A stretch of 64,000 bases of DNA from CAYJLC01 sp044426355 (GTDB lineage Bacteria > Bacillota > Clostridia > Oscillospirales > Butyricicoccaceae): positions 27,387 through 91,386 of the forward strand of contig JAWXUO010000001.1 of the NCBI GenBank assembly GCA_044426355.1, read 5' to 3'. Position 1 is the stretch's first letter, and each line of letters opens with the position of its first letter. Of this stretch, positions 42,327 to 51,532 are shown piece by piece. Under the pieces are notes generated by a model. That model worked only from the letters and a program-made list of their open reading frames with translations. It searched no databases and had not been told where the DNA came from. A program made the translations under genes and the position numbers.

Positions 42327-43185
42327 CTATCTTTTTAATTTCACATTCTAATTTTACGTTAAATTTCAAAAAAACTTGCTCTTGCACATCTTTTATCAAA
42401 TTTTCTACGTCTTTACAAGTAGCATTTCCATCGTTTATAACAAATCCTGCGTGTTTTAAAGATACACACGCTCCACCAACTCTATATCCTTTTAACCCTG
42501 CATCTTCTATTAATTTCCCTGCAAAATATCCCTCAGGTCGCTTAAATGTGCTACCTGCACTTGGATATTCTAACGGTTGTTTTTCCATTCTTTTTTGTTT
42601 GCAATCGTCCATTATAGCTTTTATGTCTTCTTTTTCAGCATCTTCCACCAAAAAAACAGCCTCTAAAATTATATACTCAGGATTTTTTAAATAAAAACTA
42701 TGTCTATAAGCAAAGTTATGCTCATCTTTTTGAATAACTATAACATTTCCGTTTTTGTCCATATAAGTAGAAGATAGCAAAATATCCGAAATCTCAGCAC
42801 CATATGCTCCTGCGTTCATAAAAACAGCACCACCAACACTTGCAGGTATAGCACAAATTCTTTCAAACCCAGTTTTTTCGTTTTCTAAACAAAAATTTCC
42901 TATTCGTGATAATAATACACCACTTTGACACGTTAATTCGTTGCCATCAAGAAAAATCTCGTTCATCTTAGATAGTTTTATGACAATTCCATTAAAACCA
43001 TCATCAGACACTAAAACATTTGAGCCATTTCCTAATATTACATATGGCAAATTTTCTTTTTTCGCAAAATTTATAGCCTCAATTATTTGAGCGTGATTTT
43101 TTGCCAGTGCTAAATACTTAGCATTTCCACCAATTTTAAAAGTTGTATATTTCGCAAGGCTTTGATTTTCTAAAATTTCAAGCAT
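42319..43185 (-). CDS. murB: UDP-N-acetylenolpyruvoylglucosamine reductase MurB
   Basis: FAD enzyme that reduces UDP-GlcNAc-enolpyruvate to UDP-MurNAc. 288 residues from the ATG at 43185, preceded by AAGGAGGG; the longer form would begin inside this site. Motifs: TTFKIGGNAKYLA, ILGNGSNVLVSD (FAD binding), IPASVGGAVFMNAGAYG, and the catalytic Ser in SAGSTFKRP with KHAGFVIN. Confidence 0.96.
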   Translation of the reverse strand: MLEILENQSLAKYTTFKIGGNAKYLALAKNHAQIIEAINFAKKENLPYVILGNGSNVLVSDDGFNGIVIKLSKMNEIFLDGNELTCQSGVLLSRIGNFCLENEKTGFERICAIPASVGGAVFMNAGAYGAEISDILLSSTYMDKNGNVIVIQKDEHNFAYRHSFYLKNPEYIILEAVFLVEDAEKEDIKAIMDDCKQKRMEKQPLEYPSAGSTFKRPEGYFAGKLIEDAGLKGYRVGGACVSLKHAGFVINDGNATCKDVENLIKDVQEQVFLKFNVKLECEIKKIGD

Positions 43186-43237
43186 AAAATCCCTCCTTGC
43201 CATAAATTATATGCATATATTTCCTTAAAATACATTT

Positions 43238-43963
43238 TTATCTATTAAAAATATCTATATTTTTATATTCAATAAAATATTTTTTCAAATTTTCTCGACT
43301 TATATTTACAATCAGTTCTAAAGGAAAATCATGCTTTTCAACAAGTTCTATTCCCTTTTCTACATTTCCAATTGCGTATGAAATATGAGCATCAGAAGAC
43401 AAAGCTATAGGCACTCTGTGTTTTTTACAAAGCAGTAAAATCTGCTCACAGTTACCATAGCTATTTCTACTTTCAAAAGAGCCACAGTTTATTTCAACTA
43501 TCTTTTTATGCTCATTACATTTTGAAATTATTTTTTCGTAATCAAATTTAAACTTAGGTGTTCCAATGTGACCAAGTGTTGTTACATAAGGATTTTCTAA
43601 AACTTTTAGATAAGCATTTTCTATATCCGTTCTATCCGTTTTTGTAAAAACTCTATCGTGCATAGATGCTACAACATAGTCTAGTGTATGCACATAGTTT
43701 TCTTTTGTAAGGTCAATACTTCCGTCATTTCGTATATTGGCTTCTCCACCACCGATTATAAAAATACCCTCAATAACCTTTGGTATATATCTAAACATAC
43801 CAAAATGCCAATCGTGTGCAGAGTCTGGCATATCTTTCGCATGATTTGTTATAGCAATAGCAATATGTCCTTTTCTTTTAGCACCAGCTACCATCTCTTC
43901 AAATGTACTAACAGCGTGGTGCGACACATTTGTATGCGTGTGTAAATCTGCTACAATATCCAT
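43238..43963 (-). CDS. PHP-domain phosphatase/hydrolase (YcdX-like)
   Basis: 241 residues with PHP metal motifs DLHTHTNVSHHA (residues 6-17), ITNHAKDM, GGGEANI, HIGTPKF and SSDAHISYAIG. Resembles E. coli YcdX/Pol-X-type phosphatases; the substrate is unknown. It shares one base with hprK and lies in the hprK-pfkA operon between carbon-control and cell-wall genes. Confidence 0.88.
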   Translation of the reverse strand: MDIVADLHTHTNVSHHAVSTFEEMVAGAKRKGHIAIAITNHAKDMPDSAHDWHFGMFRYIPKVIEGIFIIGGGEANIRNDGSIDLTKENYVHTLDYVVASMHDRVFTKTDRTDIENAYLKVLENPYVTTLGHIGTPKFKFDYEKIISKCNEHKKIVEINCGSFESRNSYGNCEQILLLCKKHRVPIALSSDAHISYAIGNVEKGIELVEKHDFPLELIVNISRENLKKYFIEYKNIDIFNR

Positions 43964-44928
43964 TATTCGTCCTCTTTTAGAGGTATTATAGGCATATTAA
44001 AAGCTTTTTCCATTCTATCAGATAAATCTTGTGCTGCATTAAATCCCATTTTTTTGTGTCTGTTGCTCATTGCAGCAACTTCTAAAATAACTGCTAAATT
44101 TCTACCAGGTTTTACAGGCACTTCAAGAGATGGCACTTTTATTCCTAATATATCTGTATATTTGCTATCCATACCTAAACGGTCGTAATGTTTGCCTTCT
44201 TCCCAAGGTTCAAGATTTACAACAAGTTCGATTTTTTCTGTAACTTTTACAGAACCCATACCAAAAATACGGCGAACGTCTACAATTCCTATACCACGTA
44301 GCTCGATAAAGTGACGAATAACCTCAGGTGCAGAACCCACAAGTGTCGATGGAGATACTCTTTTAATTTCTACAGCATCATCAGCTACAAGTCTGTGTCC
44401 ACGTTTTACAAGCTCTATTGCCGTTTCCGATTTACCAACACCAGAACTACCTAAAAGAAGTACACCCTCACCATAAATTTCTATTAAAACACCATGCATA
44501 GTTTGACGTTCTGCAAGTTCTGTGTTAAGATAAGATATAAGAGCTGCCATAAAGTCCGAAGTTACGTTATCAATTTTAAAAACAGGCACTTCATATTTTT
44601 TAGCACAATTTATAAATGTTTCTAAAGGTTCAATCCCTTCTTGCAAAGCTAAAACTACAGCCGATGGTTTTTTAGCTAAAAACGCTTCGCAAATTTCATC
44701 TTGAACTCGTTCGTTTTTAGAACGAAGATATGCACTTTCAGATTTTCCTATAATTTGTATTCTTGTATTATCGAAATGCTCATAAAAACCTGCAAACTGT
44801 AAACCAGGACGGTTTACGTCATTTTGAATAATTTCAAGTTCATCTATGTTTTCTGGGGCATAAACTGTTTGTAAGCTAAATTGCTCAACTATTCTAGATA
44901 GTTTTACTGAATATTTTGTGTTTTGCAT
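43963..44928 (-). CDS. hprK: HPr kinase/phosphorylase HprK
   Basis: Phosphorylates HPr at Ser46 to trigger carbon catabolite repression in Firmicutes. 321 residues from the ATG at 44928; a GTG 12 bp upstream lies only 3 bp from the AAGG site and is less likely. Motifs: Walker A GSSGVGKSETA, the HprK signature ELRGIGIVDVRRIFG, and the C-terminal KPGRNLAVILEVAA region. First gene of the operon down to pfkA, so glycolysis and catabolite control share one transcript. Confidence 0.96.
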   Translation of the reverse strand: MQNTKYSVKLSRIVEQFSLQTVYAPENIDELEIIQNDVNRPGLQFAGFYEHFDNTRIQIIGKSESAYLRSKNERVQDEICEAFLAKKPSAVVLALQEGIEPLETFINCAKKYEVPVFKIDNVTSDFMAALISYLNTELAERQTMHGVLIEIYGEGVLLLGSSGVGKSETAIELVKRGHRLVADDAVEIKRVSPSTLVGSAPEVIRHFIELRGIGIVDVRRIFGMGSVKVTEKIELVVNLEPWEEGKHYDRLGMDSKYTDILGIKVPSLEVPVKPGRNLAVILEVAAMSNRHKKMGFNAAQDLSDRMEKAFNMPIIPLKEDE

Positions 44929-44959
44929 AATTTGCACCAACCTTTATTTTTTTATAAAT

Positions 44960-44988
44960 ATTATACTACAAATTTTGTTTTTTTTCAA
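44960..44988 (-). promoter_or_regulatory. Sigma-A promoter of the hprK-pfkA operon
   Basis: On the minus strand TTGAAA (44988-44983), 17 bp, TATAAT (44965-44960). Confidence 0.8.
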
Positions 44989-45034
44989 GATTTTTTATAA
45001 TTTAAAAATTAAAAAATTAATTTTGATTTACCTA

Positions 45035-45063
45035 TTGATTTTTCAGTATTTCTATGATACAAT
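45035..45063 (+). promoter_or_regulatory. Sigma-A promoter of rpmB
   Basis: TTGATT (45035-45040), 17 bp, TACAAT (45058-45063), leaving a leader of about 110 nt. Confidence 0.75.
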
Positions 45064-45179
45064 TATATGCGTTACTGTAGATGTGCTTAATAGATAAATT
45101 TATTTATAACGCTATTTATATTATAAGTTTAACTATTAGGCACTTCCTAGTAGTAAAAAACGTAAGGAGGTGCAATATT

Positions 45180-45368
45180 ATGGCAAAATGCGAAGTTTGT
45201 GGAAAAGGTGTTAAATTTGGTATCAAAGTATCACACTCACACAGAAGAACAAACAGAACTTTCAAACCAAATGTTAGACGTGTACGTGCTATCGTAAATG
45301 GTACTCACACACACGTAAACGCTTGTACAAGATGTATTCGTTCTGGTAAAGTAACTAGAGCAGTTTAA
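45180..45368 (+). CDS. rpmB: 50S ribosomal protein L28
   Basis: 62-residue ribosomal protein. The ATG at 45180 follows AAGGAGGTG; longer in-frame starts have no site and no family homology. Zinc-ribbon form with CEVCGKG (Cys4, Cys7) and CTRCIRSGKV (two further Cys), so it is the C+ paralogue type that needs zinc. Monocistronic, with its own promoter and terminator. Confidence 0.96.
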   Translation: MAKCEVCGKGVKFGIKVSHSHRRTNRTFKPNVRRVRAIVNGTHTHVNACTRCIRSGKVTRAV

Positions 45369-45377
45369 AAAAATAAA

Positions 45378-45401
45378 ACGCTCTCTTCTTTTAGGGAGCG
45401 T
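45378..45401 (+). terminator. Terminator of rpmB
   Basis: ACGCTCTC/GGGAGCGT stem with one wobble and an 8-nt loop, then AATTTTT. Confidence 0.8.
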
Positions 45402-45431
45402 AATTTTTAATATCAATTATTGCAATGACCA

Positions 45432-45652
45432 AGACTACTATAATAAAATTTTTTAAAGAGAGCCTAAGTTTGGTGGAATTAGGTAAAAATTTTCTATAGG
45501 TTTCACTTGCGAGCATTACCTTGAAATTTTTTAGTAGGGGTAACGTATTTCTGCGTTAAAGAAATTAAGTGTTTATGCTAAGCATAAAAATTTGGGTGGT
45601 ACCACGGAAACTGTCGTCTTTCGTCCCTTTTAGGGATTGAGGGGCTTTTTTT
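45432..45652 (+). ncRNA. T-box riboswitch upstream of pheS
   Basis: Leader that senses uncharged tRNA, presumably tRNA-Phe. Stem I lies at about 45436-45537 (CTACTA/TAGTAG at the base, AGGTAA/TTACCT higher). The conserved T-box sequence is GGGTGGTACCACGG (45594-45607), with the usual ACCGCG read as ACCACG. The terminator hairpin GTCCCTTTTAGGGA and the following AGGGGCTTTTTTT run end at about 45651. I could not fix the specifier codon with certainty. Confidence 0.9.
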
Positions 45653-45739
45653 ATACCTCTCTCTCACATTTTATGGTAAAACCTGCAAAGTTAAATCTTT
45701 GTGTTTAATAATTAATAAATACAATTCAAAGGAGAACTT

Positions 45740-46759
45740 ATGAAACAGCAACTTGAAGAAATATTAAAAAATGCAAAAACCGAGTTATCTTCTGTAAGCG
45801 ACAATAAAGAGCTAGAAGAACTTCGTGTAAAATATTTAGGAAAAAAAGGCGAGCTTACTGCTATTTTACGTGGCATGGGCAAGCTATCTGCCGAAGAAAG
45901 ACCAATAGTCGGCGAACTTGCAAACGTTGTTCGTGCAGAAATTGAAAATCTTATCGAAGAACAAAAATCATCTGCTAAAAAAGCAGAAATTGCAAAAAAA
46001 CTACAAGAAGAAAAAATCGACGTTACTATGCCAGGAACACCTACAAAAGTTGGCGTTCAGCACCCTTTAAACATAGTTTTAGACGAAATTAAAGATATAT
46101 TCATCGGAATGGGATTCGAAATTGCCGAAGGTCCAGAAGTTGAGCTTGATTATTATAATTTCGAAGCTTTAAATATTCCAAAAGAACACCCTGCTCGTGA
46201 TACACAAGATACTTTTTATATCTCAGACAACGTGGTATTGCGTACGCAAACTTCCCCTGTGCAAATTCGTACAATGGAAAACCAAAAACCACCTATTAGA
46301 ATTATAGCTCCAGGTCGTGTTTTCCGTTCTGATGACGTAGATGCAACGCATTCACCACTTTTCCACCAAATGGAAGGTATGGTTATAGATAAAAACATCA
46401 CTTTTTCAGACCTTAAAGGAACTCTAGAAGTTTTTGCAAAAAAACTATACGGAGAAGATACAAAAGTGCGTTTTCGTCCACACCACTTCCCTTTTACAGA
46501 GCCATCTGCCGAAATGGACATTGAATGTTTCATGTGCCACGGAGAAGGTTGTAGACTTTGCAAAGGCGAGGGTTATATAGAAATTCTAGGCTGTGGTATG
46601 GTTCACCCAAAAGTACTGCGTACTTGTAATATAGACCCCGACGAATATAGTGGCTACGCTTTCGGTTTAGGTATCGAAAGAATGGTTATGGGCAGATATA
46701 AAATCGACGATTTACGTCTGTTTTTTGAAAATGACACTAGATTTTTACACCAGTTTTAA
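45740..46759 (+). CDS. pheS: Phenylalanyl-tRNA synthetase alpha subunit PheS
   Basis: Catalytic subunit of the alpha2-beta2 enzyme. 339 residues: N-terminal coiled coil (about 1-85), then class II motifs HPLNIVLDEIKDIF, GRVFRSDDVDATHSPLFHQMEG (motif 2) and GFGLGIERM-like GYAFGLGIERMVMG (motif 3). FRPHHFPFTEPSAEMD is also diagnostic. Controlled by the T-box leader and cotranscribed with pheT. Confidence 0.98.
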   Translation: MKQQLEEILKNAKTELSSVSDNKELEELRVKYLGKKGELTAILRGMGKLSAEERPIVGELANVVRAEIENLIEEQKSSAKKAEIAKKLQEEKIDVTMPGTPTKVGVQHPLNIVLDEIKDIFIGMGFEIAEGPEVELDYYNFEALNIPKEHPARDTQDTFYISDNVVLRTQTSPVQIRTMENQKPPIRIIAPGRVFRSDDVDATHSPLFHQMEGMVIDKNITFSDLKGTLEVFAKKLYGEDTKVRFRPHHFPFTEPSAEMDIECFMCHGEGCRLCKGEGYIEILGCGMVHPKVLRTCNIDPDEYSGYAFGLGIERMVMGRYKIDDLRLFFENDTRFLHQF

Positions 46760-46779
46760 GAAAAAGGAGAAATATTATT

Positions 46780-49167
46780 ATGAAAATGCCTATGTCATGG
46801 CTAAATGAATATATTACACCCGATGTCACTCATAGAGAATATATGGAAGACCTTACAATGTCTGGCTCAAAAGTTGAGGGCATTGAATTTATCGGCGAAG
46901 AAATTACAAATGTTATAACAGGAAAAATAACTCAAATAGATAAGCACCCAGATGCAGAAAAACTTGTTGTGTGTCAAATAGATGTAAAAGGCGAGGAAAT
47001 TATCCAAATCGTTACAGGTGCAACAAACGTAAACATCGGAGATATAGTGCCTGTTGCTATGCACAAATCAACTCTTGCAGGTGGTGTAAAAATCACTCGT
47101 GGAAACTTGCGTGGTGTTAAATCAAACGGTATGCTTTGCTCGTATCAAGAGCTAGGTTTATCACTTGGACACGTACCTTATGCCCACGAAAACGGAATTT
47201 TAATACTACCTAAATATACAAAAATCGGCGTGGATATTCGTGATGTTTTAGGACTGAATGACCACGTAGTAGAATTTGAAATCACTTCAAATCGTCCAGA
47301 TTGTATGAGTATTTTAGGGCTTGCTCGTGAAACTTTTGCAACTTATGGCAAAAAATTCACTATGCCTGAAATTAATGTAAAAGGCTCAGATGGCGATGCA
47401 AATGATTATTTATCTGTAGAAATTCAGTCAGATTTATGTCAAAGATATATCGCAAAAGTTGTGCGTGATGTAAAAATCGAGCCATCTCCTGCGTGGTTAC
47501 GTCACAGACTTTCTGCGTGTGGCATTCGCCCTATAAACAATATCGTAGATATTACAAACTATGTTTTACTAGAATATGGTCAACCTATGCACGCTTTCGA
47601 CTACGAAACACTAGAGGGCAAAAAAGTTATCGCAAAACAAGCTGTAGACCAAGAAAAATTTACAACTCTTGATGATACAGAAAGAACTCTTGATAGCTCA
47701 ATGTTAGTTATCGCCGACGGTGTTAAAACATCTGCTGTAGCTGGTGTTATGGGTGGTTTAAACTCTGAAATAACAGGCAATACTAAAACTATCGTTTTCG
47801 AATCTGCAACATTTGAGGGTGCTTCAGTTCGTGTAACTGCAAAAAAATTAGGTCTTCGCACAGAAGCTTCTGCAAAATTTGAAAAAGGACTAGACCCTGA
47901 AAATACATTACCTGCTATTTTAAGAGCCTGCGAGCTTATAGAAATGCTAGGTGCTGGCACTGTTGTAAACGGTATTATAGACGTATATCCAAACAAAAAA
48001 CAAAGTCGCAAAATTTTGCTAGATGCACCTCGCATAAATAAATTCTTAGGCACAAATATAGAAAAATCTGAAATGATTAAAATCTTAGATTTACTAGAAT
48101 TTAAAATGGACGGTGACGAAATTATCGTTCCTACTTTCCGTGATGACGTTGTAGAAATGGCAGACGTTGCCGAAGAAATCGCTAGAATTTATGGCTACAA
48201 CAATATTTCTTCTACCTCTTTTGCTGGAAGTACAGTTTCAGGTGGTCTAAGTATACGCCAAATTTTCGAGAAAAACATAGGTCTTTCTATGCGTTCTTTA
48301 GGTTTTGACGAAATTATCACATATTCTTTTATCAGCCCAAAATCTTACGAAAAAGTGCTTTTAAATGAAACCAATCGTGTATCTACAACAATTTTAAACC
48401 CACTAGGCGAAGATACAAGCATTATGCGTACTACAACTTTGCCATCAATGCTTGATGTTATCGCACGTAATATAAACTTTAGAAATCCATCTGCCGATTT
48501 ATATGAAATAGGCACAATTTATATCCCAGTTGTAGAAGATGGCAAAGTAAATGCTTCAAAACTTCCTGAAGAACGCAAAGTTTTAACAATTTCTTCGTAT
48601 GGTAAAGATGATTTTTATGCTTTTAAAGGAATTATCGAAAATTTACTTGCAAATCTAAAAATTTCAAATGTAACTTTCAAAACTCAAACCGAAAATCCAT
48701 CTTACCACACAGGACGTTGTGCTGATATTTTAGTTAATGATTCTGTTATTGGTGTTTTCGGAAATATTCACCCAGAAGTTTTACAAAACTATGGTACAAA
48801 CACAGCTGTTTTGATGTGCGAAATCGACGTTACAGATATTTTCACTGCTTGTAATACATCTGTTTTATACAAAAAACTACCAAAATTCCCAGCATCTACT
48901 CGTGATATTTCTTTCGTTTGCGATAAAAACGTAGAAGCAGGTGCAATTTTAGCTTGTATTGAAAATTCAGCTGGTAAAATCGTAGAAAAAGTTTCGCTTT
49001 TTGATGTATTCACTTCAGAAAAACTAGGTTTAGACAAAAAATCTATGGCATATTCTATAACAATGCGTAAAGAAAACGAAACACTTACAGACGAAGAATG
49101 TGACAACGCTGTTTCTAATATATTAAAAAATTTAGAAAAAGAATTTAATATAGTATTACGTTCGTAA
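46780..49167 (+). CDS. pheT: Phenylalanyl-tRNA synthetase beta subunit PheT
   Basis: 795 residues, the normal length. Contains the EMAP/tRNA-binding domain (about 40-150), B3/4 editing domain, B5 domain and the C-terminal ferredoxin-fold anticodon-binding domain (about 705-795: FPASTRDISFVCDK). The editing region ITSNRPDCMSILGLARE is clear. It begins 20 bp after pheS with an AAGGAG site. Confidence 0.98.
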   Translation: MKMPMSWLNEYITPDVTHREYMEDLTMSGSKVEGIEFIGEEITNVITGKITQIDKHPDAEKLVVCQIDVKGEEIIQIVTGATNVNIGDIVPVAMHKSTLAGGVKITRGNLRGVKSNGMLCSYQELGLSLGHVPYAHENGILILPKYTKIGVDIRDVLGLNDHVVEFEITSNRPDCMSILGLARETFATYGKKFTMPEINVKGSDGDANDYLSVEIQSDLCQRYIAKVVRDVKIEPSPAWLRHRLSACGIRPINNIVDITNYVLLEYGQPMHAFDYETLEGKKVIAKQAVDQEKFTTLDDTERTLDSSMLVIADGVKTSAVAGVMGGLNSEITGNTKTIVFESATFEGASVRVTAKKLGLRTEASAKFEKGLDPENTLPAILRACELIEMLGAGTVVNGIIDVYPNKKQSRKILLDAPRINKFLGTNIEKSEMIKILDLLEFKMDGDEIIVPTFRDDVVEMADVAEEIARIYGYNNISSTSFAGSTVSGGLSIRQIFEKNIGLSMRSLGFDEIITYSFISPKSYEKVLLNETNRVSTTILNPLGEDTSIMRTTTLPSMLDVIARNINFRNPSADLYEIGTIYIPVVEDGKVNASKLPEERKVLTISSYGKDDFYAFKGIIENLLANLKISNVTFKTQTENPSYHTGRCADILVNDSVIGVFGNIHPEVLQNYGTNTAVLMCEIDVTDIFTACNTSVLYKKLPKFPASTRDISFVCDKNVEAGAILACIENSAGKIVEKVSLFDVFTSEKLGLDKKSMAYSITMRKENETLTDEECDNAVSNILKNLEKEFNIVLRS

Positions 49168-49346
49168 TTTTCGATAAATACGATATTTAACAACACTTTT
49201 CCACTAAAAAAGTTTATATTTCAAAGTTTTTATTTTTAAAATTTCATTTGTAACAAAAAATTCACTTTACTTTTTAAACTTTTTGTATTATTATATTTAT
49301 AGGTATATTTATGATAACATAAACAAAATACAAAGGAGATGATAAT

Positions 49347-49592
49347 ATGATAGATGGGACAAGACAGTTTTCTGTAGTTTCAGATGACCAATCTGAAATG
49401 AAAAAAACTTTAACCTCAGTATATGATGCTTTAAAAGAAAAAGGATATAATCCTATCAATCAAATCGTCGGATATTTTTTATCAGAAGACCCTACTTACA
49501 TCACAAATCACAACAATGCTCGCAGTCTTATCTGCAAAATTGATAGAGATGAATTTTTAGGCGAACTTGTTAAACAATATTTAGATAATTAG
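49347..49592 (+). CDS. ireB: IreB-family regulatory phosphoprotein
   Basis: 81 residues of the UPF0297/IreB family: GYNPINQIVGYFLSEDPTYITNHNNAR is the conserved core. In enterococci IreB is phosphorylated by the Ser/Thr kinase IreK and modulates cephalosporin resistance; N-terminal Thr and Ser residues are present here too. In many Firmicutes it is next to ruvX and a DUF1292 gene, but not in this window. A hairpin terminator follows. Confidence 0.92.
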   Translation: MIDGTRQFSVVSDDQSEMKKTLTSVYDALKEKGYNPINQIVGYFLSEDPTYITNHNNARSLICKIDRDEFLGELVKQYLDN

Positions 49593-49604
49593 ACATAGTT
49601 ATTC

Positions 49605-49628
49605 TAGGGTGGTGTAAAAACTGCCCTA
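49605..49628 (+). terminator. Terminator of ireB
   Basis: TAGGG...CCCTA hairpin with additional inner pairs, followed by ATTTT and a T-rich stretch. Confidence 0.65.
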
Positions 49629-49662
49629 ATTTTAACTTTTTAGATTAACGGAGGGACAAAAT

Positions 49663-49929
49663 ATGATTTATAAAAACAGACCACTAGTACGCAAAGATAA
49701 CACCATATTCTACGGCTCAATGGCAGATAAATACATCGCAATGATACAAATCATCTCTACAAAAGAGCTTTTAGGCGAAACTGTTACAAATAAAACCCTA
49801 GTTCAAATACAATCAACTGATGAAAATGTATCAGCAAAAGACCGTGTAATCAAAGCAACTGAAAAAAATGGTCTATACGAGTCTTTAGATATTGCGTCAA
49901 TTTGGCTTGACAGAAGTTTAAAACAATAA
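49663..49929 (+). CDS. Conserved small protein of unknown function
   Basis: 88 residues with an ACGGAGGGAC ribosome-binding site. Sequence RPLVRKDNTIFYGSMADKYIAMIQIIST ... LVQIQSTDENVSAKDRVIKATEKNGLYESLDIASIWLDRSL looks well ordered and, in my memory, resembles small conserved proteins of Ruminococcaceae-type bacteria. No catalytic motif, signal or helix-turn-helix is visible. It stands between ireB and the thiamine transporter as a probable single gene. Confidence 0.75.
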   Translation: MIYKNRPLVRKDNTIFYGSMADKYIAMIQIISTKELLGETVTNKTLVQIQSTDENVSAKDRVIKATEKNGLYESLDIASIWLDRSLKQ

Positions 49930-49933
49930 TGTA

Positions 49934-49962
49934 TTGACATTTTAATCTAAATGCGATATACT
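49934..49962 (+). promoter_or_regulatory. Sigma-A promoter of the thiT transcription unit
   Basis: TTGACA (49934-49939), 17 bp, TATACT (49957-49962). Confidence 0.85.
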
Positions 49963-49981
49963 TATTAAGACAAATTAATAT

Positions 49982-50072
49982 AGGGGTGCTTTGTATGCAA
50001 GGCTGAGAGGTAATATAAATTTACTAACCCTTAAACCTGATCTGGATAATGCCAGCGTAGGAAACAAAATTT
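49982..50072 (+). ncRNA. TPP riboswitch (THI element)
   Basis: Conserved elements GGGGTGC, GGCTGAGAGG, ACCCTTAAACCTGATCTGG and GCCAGCGTAGGAAAC (the last at 50051-50065) are all present in order. It binds thiamine pyrophosphate and turns off thiT when thiamine is plentiful, most likely through the terminator at 50083-50110. Confidence 0.97.
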
Positions 50073-50082
50073 ATTAAATTTT

Positions 50083-50110
50083 AACGTTACAGGTTTATTT
50101 CTGTAGCGTT
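50083..50110 (+). terminator. Riboswitch-controlled terminator before thiT
   Basis: AACGTTACAG/CTGTAGCGTT stem with one mismatch, followed by seven T. It lies directly after the TPP riboswitch. Confidence 0.88.
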
Positions 50111-50156
50111 TTTTTCTGCCTAATATTCATTTCACAACCTAAAAAAGGAGAAAAAA

Positions 50157-50693
50157 ATGACAAAAACCAAACAATTAACCGAATGTGCTATTTTAATAGC
50201 TATAGCTTTTGTGCTATCTTCAATTAAAATTTACACATTGCCAAACGGAGGAAGCGTAACCCTTTGCTCTATGTTACCACTCATCATAATTTCACACAGA
50301 AACGGATTAAAATGGGGTATATTATCTGGATTTATCTATAGTGTGCTACAAATTTTCCAAGGTTTCTGGCCACCACCAAACCCAACTTTCATAAATTACT
50401 GCCTATCTTTCGGTTTTGACTACATAATAGCATTTACCGTTTTAGGAACTTCAGTATTGTTTGAAAAACCTTTTAAAAACAAAAAAATCGGCTTTGTAGC
50501 TAGTATAATTATAGTGTCAATGCTTCGTGCATTATCGCATACAATCGTTGGGGTAATCATCTGGGAAAGCTTATGGGGAGCATCTATAATCTATAACTTT
50601 GGCTTTATGATTCCAGAGTCAATCCTTATTGCAATCGTAGGATTTTATGCCTATAACCCACTAGAAAAAATTAATTTGTCACAAACTAAATAA
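50157..50693 (+). CDS. thiT: Thiamine transporter substrate component ThiT (ECF type)
   Basis: 178 residues, six transmembrane helices. S component that binds thiamine in the membrane and pairs with a shared ECF energising module encoded elsewhere. Features: LSSIKIYTLPNGGSVTLCSMLPL, HRNGLKWGILSGFIYSVLQ with the family Trp/Gly pattern, and LRALSHTIVGVIIW. The TPP riboswitch upstream supports substrate specificity. Confidence 0.95.
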   Translation: MTKTKQLTECAILIAIAFVLSSIKIYTLPNGGSVTLCSMLPLIIISHRNGLKWGILSGFIYSVLQIFQGFWPPPNPTFINYCLSFGFDYIIAFTVLGTSVLFEKPFKNKKIGFVASIIIVSMLRALSHTIVGVIIWESLWGASIIYNFGFMIPESILIAIVGFYAYNPLEKINLSQTK

Positions 50694-50735
50694 TATGAAT
50701 TAATCTGTGCTTTAAAGTGCAGATTTTTTCTTTTT

Positions 50736-50981
50736 ATACTCGCAGTTTAGCAGTTCTTATTTCACACTTATACCTCTTAAATTTACTAATTCAAGTAATA
50801 TTTTCACTTTTAACACTCGCCGTTTGGCTTACTATTTTTTTGATTTCTACTTCTTAAATCTATTAATAAAAGCAATATTTTCACTTTGACACTCGCCGTT
50901 TGGCTTACTAGTTTTTTTGATTTCTACTTGTTAAATTCATTAATAAAAGTAATATTTTTTCTTTAACACTCGCCGTTTGGC
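50736..50981 (+). repeat. Four tandem repeats of 76-77 bp
   Basis: Units begin near 50736, 50813, 50889 and 50966 and each carries ACTCGCCGTTTGGC (first copy degenerate: ACTCGCAGTTTAGC). Between the cores the sequence TTTTTGATTTCTACTT...AATATTTT recurs. The spacing of 77, 76 and 77 bp is regular. No ORF. The last unit is the left end of the fold-back region. Confidence 0.8.
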
Positions 50982-51460
50982 AGTTCTTAGGTCGCTAAGA
51001 ACTCAAGCGAAAAACTTTTTATAAAAGTTTTACAAAATCTTATTTTAGATTTATTTTTATGTGTCGTGGTTTGGTGGTGGCATAGTTTTAAGACTTTTTC
51101 TTTCAAAATCCACTATCGTTAGTACGGTTTTATATTAAATTTGCATTTTACAGACGAAAAAACCACCTTATGTTCCGTTTATCTTCAATATGCGTTGTTT
51201 AATCTGTGCAGAGTTTAAAATTTGCATGTATTTTCTTACGCATAAAAAAGCTCAACTGTGTGTTAGGTGTTTTTTGTCTGAAAATTGCTTTTAAAATTAG
51301 TTTGCATTAGCGTAAGCGAGGTCTAAAACGCAAGTCTTAAAACCACTCTACACCGAACCCACAAAACATAAACCTAATCTCTACTTTATTTTGTTAAAAC
51401 TTTTCTAAAAGTTTTTTTCTTGAGTTATTGGAAACCCAAGAACTGCCAAACGGCGAATGT
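50966..51460. repeat. Long imperfect palindrome (fold-back element)
   Basis: The left end (50966 onward: ACACTCGCCGTTTGGCAGTT, then AACTCAAG...AAAAACTTTT) reappears inverted at the right end (51445-51460 GCCAAACGGCGAATGT, with AAGAACTG and CTTGAGTT inside). Inverted similarity continues inward: TTTTAAGACTT near 51085-51100 matches AAGTCTTAAAA near 51330-51345, and CAGACGAAAAAACCACC near 51155 matches the inverted GGTGTTTTTTGTCTG near 51270. No ORF of note. It could be a MITE-like element or encode a large folded RNA. Confidence 0.7.
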
Positions 51461-51532
51461 GCAAAGCAAAAACATCACTTTAATTAATAATCTTAATTAG
51501 CTCAAATTCTAAAACAAGCAACGCCAAACGGC

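Noticed and set aside
37089..44928. Many antisense frames opposite dnaE, whiA, rapZ and murB
   Set aside because: They mirror the codon structure of clear genes, lack ribosome-binding sites and show no recognisable protein features.
45420..45735. Small ORFs in the region before pheS
   Set aside because: The sequence is explained by the T-box leader, with conserved elements and terminator; no ORF has a ribosome-binding site.
50736..50981. CRISPR-like regular repeats
   Set aside because: The period is 76-77 bp, with similarity across most of the unit and not only in short repeats separated by unique spacers; no cas genes are near.
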